Shown here: positions 44,584 to 53,623 of the stretch, piece after piece
Layout of the letters: every line of letters begins with the position of its first letter
Numbering within the stretch: position 1 is the first letter of the stretch
NCBI GenBank assembly: GCA_013115125.1
Contig: JABANN010000179.1
Coordinates: 1-56,666, forward strand
Length of the DNA stretch: 56,666 bases
Reading direction: 5' to 3'
From: Perkinsus olseni
Lineage: Eukaryota; Perkinsozoa; Perkinsida
Position numbers and translations under genes: made by a program
The notes under the pieces: generated by a model
Databases searched by the model: none
What the model saw: the letters and a program-made list of their open reading frames with translations, nothing else
Told to the model about the DNA's origin: nothing

Positions 44584-47500
44584 TTAGCCGTTATTTTTCT
44601 CGGAAAATAAAGTCGGGTGAAGATATCTGTCAGGTTCAACTTTCCGTACCTCCGCCGCCGGCGCCTGTTTCCCCTTAGCGCCGCCACCCGGTTTTCGCAG
44701 CAGATGAATCGGTCGATCGAACCCTCGGACGTCGCACGTCGCCGTCGCTGATGAGAGAAGCGCCTACCTCGAGACGTATCAATCGAAAGCTTCTTACCGG
44801 GGCTGGGCTTGAGCGTGCACTCGAGGACGAAACCAACTTCCTTCTCGAGATAGTCCACAAATTGTGTTGGTCTTAGTTCAATCGAGTTGAAGTTGGCTCT
44901 GAGGAACGATGAATGAAAAAAGGGAAAATCCCGATTACGGATATTTTTGAATGGATGTTGTAAGCGCTTGGACTAGCACTATCACCAAAGACGTGGTGAG
45001 GGGAAAAAGTCTTCCTGCTTGAATGCCGCTGATGCAAAAGAAAATCGCGCGCGCCACAGTGATCGATGCACAACATATAGTGCATTCTCGAAAAGTAAAA
45101 CAGAAATTTTATCAGTTTTTCGCTATTAATCTACGAATGAATTGATATCGAACACCCGTGGACATAGTACACTCACACCAATCATATATATATTTTACAC
45201 GCGAAACTGCTGATCGATTGTGGATATCTGGGCGCGCGACGAAATTTAACTCATTTTTACCATGCAGTTTCGATAAGCAGTTCTTATCGACGCTCATGGT
45301 AAATTCTCATTTCGTCAATAATCCAAAAACTTGCCTCACGATTTCATGATCAACGAGCCTCTTCCTCGCTCACTAATCATGCAGTCCAACATGAACCTCG
45401 AACTCAATTTTATGCTACAAACGCTATGTCAACTGTTCATCGAAATAACCCTTACCGTATCTCCTTCGTCAAATTGCGCTTCTTCCTGTAAGATTTCCAG
45501 TCCTGTGGCTCGAAGATAAACAGTCCACCAGGCCTGAGCAGCGAGGTCGAGCATGCAAGATACACACATCAAAGATACGCATATTCTAAGCAAGAAGAAC
45601 GAAACCGTAAGATACTCGAAGATACGTCCCAAAGGCTGAAGAAACGACTGCCGCTACCAGAAGAGAATCATTATTTTTCCTCACAAAAAACTGCAGAAAA
45701 TTCTGAACTCTCAAAGCCCGCAGCAGACCTCGGGAGCATCCTCACTTGAGCAAGCCGTAAATCTTCGAGAAAACGTGCTTAACGCCTTCGTCTCCGTGAT
45801 GATAGTGAATCCATTTGATGACGGATAACAGGAAGATCACGTCATACCTGAGTAACGAAGGAAACCGTCGAGATAGGAGAGCCAGCTGCACCCGAAAGCT
45901 ACACCTGAAATCCGAAGAATTTTTCCCATCCTTCTTCAAAAATGTTATCCGGAAATAAATATCAAAAAAAATCTGCCCGAATTTCTGCTCACCAAAAAAG
46001 GGTAAAATTTTCCGCTTTTCCCAGCTCAGGTAAAAAAAGACAAAATATTTCCAACTAGAATTCTTCTATCCACACACACAGACAATTCTACATACAGTAT
46101 TACCCTCGGCAGAATTTTTCCGCGCGCCCTTTAATTATCGATCACCGTGCTTACTTTCCCTTCTCGTGTGTGCAGGGCGATGCCACGGTAATTGTTGATC
46201 CGTCGTTAACATCGATATCGACCGTGTCCCTCGAGACGTCCTCGGTCCGAAACTCGATATTAAACGGAAATCGATCGCTAACATGTTCAACTTTCTCTCG
46301 TCCACTGAAAAGTTGGGCACGGAAATTAGCGCACGCCCAGGTGATCGATTTCCTTCAAAGCTTACAATGGCTTGACAAAATTCTCAACATGCTGCTCGGC
46401 GATAGAGAGGACTTTATTTGTGATGGGAGGCACTCCTGCTCGCCTGGTGAGTGCGATAGGGAAGGTGGGTTCGAGCGCGGCGGCCCGTCGCCGGCCGATC
46501 GACGTTGATTTATGGGCTGATAACGAGGATGTGGGCACCTGAATCGGGAAGGAAAGAATAACTCGGATGCTCTTGGTGTAAAGATATGGTAACCGTAATG
46601 GACCAGAGAAAAAGCGATCTTCATCCTGAATCTGATTGTGAAGGGAACCTTGCCCGACGCGGGCTTCGCCGAGAGTATCTTTTATTTCAGGTACGATAAA
46701 AAGGTCGACATGATAAATCTGGCAGCATAAGATTTCTTCGATATTCGAGCGATGTTTAAATTCATCAGAATCGCGGTCGAAAAGCAACCGCGCCGAAAAT
46801 GCGGAAATCTAAGATTCTCCCCAGCCAACTGCGGCACAGCGCCTCACCACATTCAGAGGGAAACCGTCATGCTTGTATTTTCGCAGTTGCCGCAGCGCCT
46901 GGTCGATAAGACTATGATCGATATCGACGCCGACCACTCGTCTCGCGCCCAAGATGTAGGCCACGTAGAAAGTAACGAAACCGATGTTGCATCTGAAATG
47001 ACAAGGGAAAGTTGTGGTCACCATAGGACTGTCGTGATGGGAATTGCGAAAAAGACGGTATCCAAAACTTGAGAATCTTAGGTCGATCATGCGCGTGACA
47101 GCAGATACGTGGCCGACGTCTGAGGGAGAGGTGAGAAGGGCAGAAGAATTCAGCTTAGGGAGAGAGATCATAAAATTGCAAAAAAGGGATTGCCAATAAT
47201 TTTTTCCGTAAACTTTAGGTGATTTAATACCATTTTCCACAGGAAGAATCTCTCTCCGAAATAGACAAAATATCAAAAAAAAAGGAAATTAGTCGAAAAT
47301 TTTCAATGCGCAAACTCCCAAGAACAGTAAGAAAAAATGAAAGTATCTTGTTACCCTATGTCAAGCACGGTCTTGTCATGGAAGAAGTCGAGCTGATCTC
47401 CGCCCAAGTACTGCATTAGCGCACTCAAACGGGAATCCACGAACGCCTGAACAACACGAGCAATGCTCTTCGTGATGCCACCGAGAAATACCCCACCCGA

Positions 47501-48944
47501 GTTTCGTGGCGATAGTTGTAGTATCGATCGTAATTCCCATACTCGAAAATGGAGCGTTTACTTCGGAATACGGGCGGGGGCAGCAAGGACTGGTCCTGAT
47601 CATAATGACGACAGTAAATAACGAGATCACGTTGAAACTGAATCCTGTCAGGTCGCAAGAAAACTACTGGGAACGAGTGCCTTCTTCGCCTTTACCATAT
47701 GACGATCATTCCACGGCAATTCGGAAACTGAGCTCGGGTGCTCGGGCCGTCAGTGGTGGCTTTGAGGTGAACACACCAGTAAGACGTGGTCACTTTCGGA
47801 CCGCCGAAGGCGTTGATATGCTCTTACCGGTGGCGAGTCCTCGGCGGCGATCGGAGGGAAGGTGGTCGAAGTTGAGGGAACCATATGATCGTTAATCGCC
47901 GGGTTGTTTATGAAATCATTAAAGATATTATCATCGTAATCGCCCTGGCCCGCTGAGAACTCCATTCTCGGTCTCTTCGATGCGACCCCATCTGAGAATG
48001 ATAGTTGCGCAAGCCCACATGCGCCCTCAGGATGCGGTGAAAATGTGGTATCGAGGTGACTGCACATGAGAAATCTAATACGAACTAGATCCTGACGGTG
48101 AGCTCAGTGATTATCGATCCGTTCGGGACCTCGACAAATTTCTGTCAAAGAAAATTTTCTTCGGGATGACTGGAAAAAAAATTAGCACTTGTGTCGAAAA
48201 AAAACGAAAATTTTCCCCTCAAGCTGGCTGTTGAACGGTTGTTTTGTAAACCTACCATCATCAGCCCGACCTCTCTCTTCTCTCGGGCGCTTCGACGCAG
48301 TGAAGACTGGCGGATGAACGACATCCGACGCGACTGGAAGGGCGTCGGGGAGGGTATCGAGACCTACTTGAAAATGCTGATGCGTGCCGAAACCCCTCCC
48401 TCTTGAAACTAGATACAGCGGTGCTTGTCTGACTAAGTCGGTTTCGGCGTTAGACTCAAAGCTCACACGAACGCATGCTGATAGTTTTCTCACACAAGAC
48501 GCGATAAACTCCCTCTCGTTCGAAGTAACCATTCTAATAAAACTGCGTGGAGAAGAATTTTGACATGAAGAATGGAAATAAACAAGTTTCGAGCGGAGGA
48601 ATTCACCTGTATTTGGCGAGAATATCAGACCATCGTCCGTAGCAGGGGTGTCTATGAAGATGCTATCGTCCTGGTGGAACTCAGCGTCGTTGCCTGAAAA
48701 ATGAAGATCATCAAAGAAAGTTGGAAACACCAGTGGGAGTCCTTCCGTTGGTCATTTTTGCGAGAGGGCGGCGCTTCATGAGAGTATGAGAGCAAAGATC
48801 ACAACCCGAGCGGTGGAGCGAGCGACCCTTACCGTCATGAGCATGCGTGTCGGAAGATACCTCCTCCGCCGGAACAACGACAGTGATGGTATCATCATGA
48901 CCAGCACCGTCCATCAGGCTCGCACTCGTCGAATTTTCGGCCAT
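44584..48944 (-). CDS. Bin3 / MEPCE-type RNA methyltransferase
   Basis: About ten exons. The N-terminal part (ATG 48944, MAENSTSASLMDGAGHDDT; then NDAEFHQDDSIFIDTPATDD, TASKRPREERG, ASKRPRMEFSAG) is acidic and disordered. The catalytic part begins YGNYDRYYNYRH (about 47540-47500), as in MEPCE (YGNYCKYYGYR). SAM motif I is VLDIG (ending about 47347) joined to CNIGFVTFYVA; VGVDIDHSLIDQALRQL follows. An insert exon (LEPTFPIALTRRAGVPPI) matches MEPCE's CFPASL region; then YDVIFLLSVIKWIHYHHGDE, joined to LLKPGGLFIFEPQDWKSYRK, RPTQFVDYLEKEVGFVLECT and FDRPIHLLRKPGG, ending at 44584. Family members put a methyl cap on the 5' gamma-phosphate of Pol III RNAs such as 7SK or U6. All core motifs are present. 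The RNA target here is unknown. Confidence 0.85.
45229..45248 (-). repeat. Diverged module (i) copy
   Basis: The host strand reads GTTAAATTTCGTCGCGCGCC, one change from AATTTCGTGGCGCG, in a long Bin3 intron. A hairpin CGATAAG-cagtt-CTTATCG follows nearby. Confidence 0.5.
45550..45630 (-). repeat. Cluster of four GTATCTT units (module iv) in a Bin3 intron
   Basis: The host strand reads ACGTATCTTCGAGTATCTTA, later GCGTATCTTTG and GTGTATCTTGC, within the intron that joins YGLLK to PGGLFIFEP. Confidence 0.75.
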
Positions 48945-49764
48945 CCAGGAGATGGTAAAATTCTGGTATGCCGCAACCGTCAAGATTTTAATAATATCAT
49001 CCCGCAAGAGTAGTTCCCATGGAAGGATCCGCGGACCCTTTTTCCTTCAAGAGAACTCTCGCGAATGGAAAAATCGTCCCGAAGAGAATCACGGAAAATT
49101 GCAACTTCGGCAAGGCTCCGCGTCCAGGTTGAAATCGAGTCCCTAGCGATGAGACGGAATTTCGATTCCGACTGCACCGGACCGGTGCGAGCCCCTCACG
49201 GACAAGTTGGAGAACTGAAAGGCCGTCCTTTTTTTCGGGAGGCTGCCTTTAACGAAAAAATCGTCTATGCCTCGGAAAAATTGGTTTTTTTCGGCTCTGA
49301 CTGGATTGCCGCGCTTAAACGAGCGTACTAGCGATTTTTGGGGGCCTCATAAAAGCATCATCGAATTCTCTTTCCAAACCCTCGGCGATTGACGAGAGCG
49401 GAATTAATAATTGAGAACGAGTTGATGATGACGATATCCCGAAGTGAGCCAATCTCCTCCCCCGCCGAGAGAGATTCCCGAAAAGTTCACTCTTGAACGA
49501 AACCCGTCATTTTGGATGATGGAAATGAAACAGAATAGTAATGAGAAAGAAGACGGACGTGATGTTATCAACTTTACAATATAATAACAGAAAAAGATAC
49601 GCTAATAAAGCGGCGCGCGGTTTTTATCAACAAAGGGGCAGCGGCTGGCGTCCCGCTCGAAGTATCTAAGGTTGAAGCATGACCTACACCGAATCTTTCA
49701 AGATACGTGAAAAGAGATTTTCACTTCACCACACCCACCTTCTCAGTGCTCACGACTCGTCAAG
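48945..49764. other. Spacer between the LD/PNUTS-like and Bin3-type genes
   Basis: No exon. AAGATACG (complement of CGTATCTT) occurs twice (about 49588 and 49700). Presumably holds the Bin3 promoter and the 3' UTR of the upstream gene. Confidence 0.4.
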
Positions 49765-52700
49765 TTAGGACATCTGAGAAAAATACCCTGACCGAGGATC
49801 GAACCCGGAACCTTTCGGATGGGAGTGCTGCCTCTTACATATCTTCCGTCAGCTTGAAGGTAGGCCATCCGTAGCTGTGCAGTTTCCAGTTCATTCTGGG
49901 AGTATCCTGGAGATCCATAGTAGGGCGTGTAGACCATTGCCGAGTGGTTGTATCCTGACAAGGCGTCACTCGCCACGAAATTCCCCTAAACGTCGCAGGC
50001 GGGCTATTTAGTCAGCAGCGGCTTCCAATAACAAATCATCAGCAATTCATTGGGTCTCGATTAATGAGTTAACACCAATTAGTATCTTAAGGTTACTCGT
50101 GCACGACTCACTCAGGTCGAGCTCGTCCAAAGATACTTCAATTTATCAGCGCAACCTTCGAAATTCCACCGACCCTTCGCCGTTTACCCCCGGCATAAGG
50201 TGACCCCGGTGGAGTCCCTGAGGGCGAGTTCGGTGATCTCTCCGAGAGCTTCTCTTGCGGCTGCGTCCTCAACGGCATGTCTACTGTATCCCCGCGAATC
50301 CCATTAAGGGTGGCAAGAATCGTAGCGTTCGCGTCTGGCTCTGCCGGTGAGTTGGGAACTCGAGCGTGTTGGTACAGTTCTTCCGAACGTATCCCGTGCA
50401 AGTCCGCTAGGTCTTGGCGCTCGTAGCTCCTCATCTGGAGCTGTTTCTCGTCGACTATGCAATCGGAGGGGACAGCGACACAAGGCAGGAGAGAATGGTT
50501 AAAAATAACACTAGCCGTCACAGCGTCACCGCATTCCTGAGGCTTCTTCTCGTCACTCCCAAGGTGTGAGCCGCCCTGAGCAGCGACACTCGGATAGAAC
50601 AAGAACGACCCTCGGCGGCCCTACCATGGCTGCCTCCTTTTTCCTCTGTTCCATGAACTTCGACGTGTGTCCATGCTCAACATAACAAACATGCTTCCCT
50701 CGGGCGTTCGCGATAGCCCTGAAAAAATTCGATTGGGGACAGCGGAGGGATGGTCTTTCTACGCAACAGTTTCCCAAAGGGGTTCATTTTTCTCGAAGAG
50801 GACCATAGAGACGAGCTCGCTGTCCTCCTTCCAGCGTATCTTAGGTGTACTCTCGACCGATGCGGAGAGGTCCAAGGTGGCCTCAGGCTTCTCCTCTCCT
50901 TCGTCTTCAAAGTCCTCAGACCCCGGAAGAGCCATAAGTCTAAAAACGCCTCTCCCGGGGATCGAACGCGGACCTTCAGATGGGCGACAGGACGCTCTAC
51001 CACTCGAACAAACTTACGACAGAACGCCCTGGTCTCTTGGCTTCGGCGTCGACTGTCCACCCTCTCCCCCACCCGCCTCCTCTCCCATCAAGTCCATCAG
51101 ACAGTCCAAGTCAGCATCATCTCCTCCTAAAACGCAATCCCAAATCATCAAAACCATGGCCTCGAGGACTTCACCCTTCGGAGGGTCGTCGCGGACGGGC
51201 TCTGCCATCTGCTTCGGCGACTGGGCATCAGCCAACCTCAGCCCTTCAGATGACTCTGCCGACGGAGGACTGAGCGGAGCGAAGCGTGGCACGAATGCTT
51301 CTTTTTTCCTAGCCTTACTCTGGTGAAACTCTTCGCGGCGAAGGCCTGAAGAGCGACACAGAACCGTCGCGCGCCACGAAATTAAACCAGACTCACGTTT
51401 GGGCGTTAGTCCCAGACGGTACCCCCTGTCCACTGCCTGCCAAGGCCGCCTTTCTCGACTCAGTGACGATTGCCTTCCACTTGTCAAGTAGCGCCCGCCC
51501 AGCCGATGCCACGCTTTCCGAGGCTATTGTGAATCGCTTCACTACAACCGTTACGACCTGTACACAAGCATTCAGTTTCGTCAACAAAATATGAAAAATA
51601 TTCTGAAAAATGGGGCCCGTTCCACACTGAGCCAGTGGAATTGCAGAGAACTCTCTCCACTCGGAAATCGATCAAAATGGCGCAGCGAGAGTGCCTCAAT
51701 CGATCGAAATTGACAGAGCCGGTCATCAACTCACTCGGCCAATGCCCGTGCTCCTGAGAGTGTCTTCGGTGATCTCCAGCTGGTCCAACGAGGACAGGCA
51801 TGCTTCGACTAAGGGCAAGTCGGGGTCCCTCTCACCAGCAAGCTCTCGAAGCCAGTCTCGTAGAAGCTCGATACCCTTCCGGTTGACGAAGCTGAGCATG
51901 CTTGCGTGATCCGAAGGTCCCTGGTTCGATCCCCCCACCTCGCAACAACCTCTGCCTTTGCTGCCTCCGCGGGGTCGTTAAAAAGCGAGAGAAGTGCTCT
52001 TCGCTTCACCGAAGGACTCTTCTCTCTCACCAAGGCCTTCATAAATTTACGATTCACCTAATACCGCACCCCAAGCATCTCACTTGAAAAATTAGGAAGA
52101 AAGATGTCGCGCGCCACAAAATTATTTCGCGAAAAGGGCCAGAAAAAACTAATTTTCCACGGAAAGACACCGGCCAAACCCAGCTACGCAAAGCATGTTT
52201 TCAGCCTCCTTCCGAACTAGGCCATCAATGAATCTTTCAAATCCGTATCCTACGCCGATGCATGACTTTCATCCAAAAAACGCGGAACCAATTCTCCCCT
52301 CCTAGCGAGAAGATATTTTATTTTCCGTTTAGCCGGCCTCCGCGGTGCCCAGGAACTCCACGCCTTTGCGCTGCGCCATTCGTCAAACAACACCCTTTGA
52401 TACCATACCCGACGCAGGCAAGTGAATTTGAGAAATACTATGGTCGACCTAAGATACTACTAATCATCAACCGGCATCAATGAGCCATAAAAGATTTCCT
52501 TCAATACGACCAACCCGCTTCCTACCATCTCCTTGCTAGTAACCCTTCCCCTCAATAGCTTCGTCCTCTCCTTCGACTTCTCCACTTTCACAGCCACCTT
52601 CGCCGATCCACGTTTGCCCTCGGACCGCCGCGTCTCCTGTCGTCGCCAAAACCCCATCACGCATTCTTCGTCAAGGCCCTCAGTGCACAACAATCGATCA

Positions 52701-53230
52701 ACCGTTTCACGACTGGGCGAAGTGCCGCCCTCCTTCTCCCATGCCTCCGTCAGCTTCCTGGCCGCCTCGGCAGGGATCACCGAATCCCCTGACATGTGCT
52801 CATCATCGCAAAGACGATCCAGCAGGATTTCTCCATGGTTTTGCGAATTTCTCTTTCCTGCCGGTGCTTCGCTCCGCTCGCGTTTTTTAATCCCACTGCT
52901 GCGAACTGATCCATCACTCTCCGGCGTGCCCGGAGAGCTCGAACCCGCACTGGGAAGATTCCTTCGTGGCCGTTTCAACCTACTACCCGCCGAACCAGAC
53001 GTTGGTCGTCTTTTGCGACGACACGCCTTGTTAAAAAGATTCTCTTCGAAAGAAGCGTCCCCAACCCCCCGGCTAACGCTGGTCTCCGGTCGGGTGGTGA
53101 GGGGGTCCCGGCCCGTAGCTGCCTCCATCAGGTGGCGTATCTTTCTAGATTCTTCCTGCTGCGCAGCCACTGCACTCGGCAGTTCGTTTCCAATCAAACC
53201 CGACCATGTAGCGCTAGCGTCGTCACTCAT
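49765..53230 (-). CDS. LD/PNUTS-like nuclear protein: homeodomain-like, TFIIS N-domain, PP1-docking motif
   Basis: Exon 1 (53230-52544, 229 aa) has nuclear localisation-like RRKRRP (71-76) and RLKRPRR (84-90) and a homeodomain-like segment at about 157-206 (LTEAWEKEGGTSPSRETVDR ... CVMGFWRRQETRR). Exons near 52050-51730 (FMKALVREKSPSVKRRALLS; VNRKGIELLRDWLRELAGER; LEITEDTLRSTGIGR) and 51587 (ESVASAGRALLDKWKAIV) form a TFIIS N-terminal (LW) domain. Further on, STPKIRWKEDSELVSMVLFE carries an RVxF-type PP1 docking motif, K-I-R-W, in the same setting as PNUTS (VTWPEE). The C-terminus is Ser/Pro-rich and ends SGYNHSAMVYTPYYG ... GRYMS at 49765. Animal PNUTS and plant LUMINIDEPENDENS tie PP1 to RNA polymerase II termination; the same role is inferred. 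Exons between 52543 and 52060 are unsettled. Confidence 0.72.
49774..49838 (-). repeat. 65-nt intron that is a tRNA 3' half, sense (module ii)
   Basis: Host strand: GTAAGAGGCAGCAC, then CCCATCCGAAAGGTT, T-arm CCGGGTTCGATCCTCGG, acceptor strand TCAGGGTA, then TTTTTCTCAG. It joins GRY to a final Met-Ser-stop exon. Confidence 0.88.
49967..49983 (-). repeat. Module (i) before acceptor 49955
   Basis: Host strand: GGGAATTTCGTGGCGAGTGA, then CGCCTTGTCAG. The exon SGYNHSAMV follows. Confidence 0.7.
50940..51017 (-). repeat. 78-nt intron nearly coextensive with a tRNA
   Basis: Host strand: GTAAGTTTG (donor in place of the 5' acceptor strand), D-arm TTCGAGTGGTAGAGCG (A-box), anticodon region CCTGTCGCCCATCTGAAGG, variable loop and T-arm GTCCGCGTTCGATCCCCGG, acceptor strand GAGAGGCG, then TTTTTAG. 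The phase is right on both sides (GVLS joined to LMALPGSEDF). So only the donor and a T-run plus AG were added to a tRNA body. Confidence 0.88.
51270..51318 (-). repeat. 49-nt intron whose acceptor is antisense module (iii)
   Basis: Host strand: GTAAGGCTAGG ... GCTTCGCTCCGCTCAG. It is the reverse orientation of the module seen at donors 31090 and 39346. Confidence 0.8.
51346..51396 (-). repeat. 51-nt intron with sense module (i)
   Basis: Host strand: GTGAGTCTGGTTTAATTTCG then TGGCGCGCGACGG, ending TCGCTCTTCAG. It is separated from the next intron by a 27-nt exon (51319-51345). Confidence 0.8.
51892..51949 (-). repeat. 58-nt intron that is an antisense tRNA 3' half (module ii)
   Basis: The + strand reads GCTTGCGTGATCCGAAGG, then TCCCTGGTTCGATCCCCCCA and CCTCGCA. 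It joins DPAEAAKAE to FVNRKGIEL within the TFIIS N-domain. Confidence 0.85.
52107..52123 (-). repeat. Module (i) in an LD/PNUTS-like intron
   Basis: Host strand: AATTTTGTGGCGCGCGACAT, between the exon candidates at 52230 and 52060. Confidence 0.65.
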
Positions 53231-53623
53231 GGTCAGAATAAAAACAAGCAAAAACCTACAGCGGAGCGAAGCTACTCGGCACATTCCGGAAATTTCCCTT
53301 CTAATCTGAACTACAGAATCAACGCAACAGATCTTGAGATCCAATCCTTCGCTCCCTTCGAGATAAGATACGAAAGCTTTCACAAGAATCTCCCTTCATC
53401 CAAGGCAACGACGGAGGGATTTTATTCGACCACACAAAACGCCCCCCTCCCCCTAGCATTTATGCCACTCAGTCTTAACGGAAACTCAACGCTCGAAAGT
53501 GAGCTGGAAGAATCACGAAATCTTGGAGGTTTTAAATCTTTTGGCGACCGGCGATGATAACTTGCTCACAAAGAATGCCAAAGTCCTGAATTGAGCGGAA
53601 GTTCATTCACCGTCGGGCATCAC
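53231..53623. other. Upstream region of the LD/PNUTS-like gene
   Basis: No exon. A module (iii) copy (AGCGGAGCGAAGC) lies at about 53256-53268, 26 bp before the start codon, perhaps in the 5' UTR. Confidence 0.45.

Noticed and set aside
44700-44720. B-box (GGTTCGATCGACC) near the Bin3 C-terminus
   Set aside because: It is part of the coding sequence for the conserved GFDRP motif.
50940-51017. Functional tRNA gene
   Set aside because: The 5' acceptor strand is missing and cannot pair with the 3' strand, and the segment is removed cleanly as an intron with correct phase.
50667-51326. 219-aa open frame on the plus strand
   Set aside because: Antisense to LD/PNUTS-like exons containing the KIRW motif; runs across an intron of the real gene.
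52868-52882. Module (iii) copy in LD/PNUTS-like exon 1
   Set aside because: It codes Arg-Ser-Glu-Ala in an open frame without splice sites, so it is not counted as an intron module.
52533-53309. 258-aa open frame on the plus strand
   Set aside because: Antisense shadow of the first exon of the LD/PNUTS-like gene.
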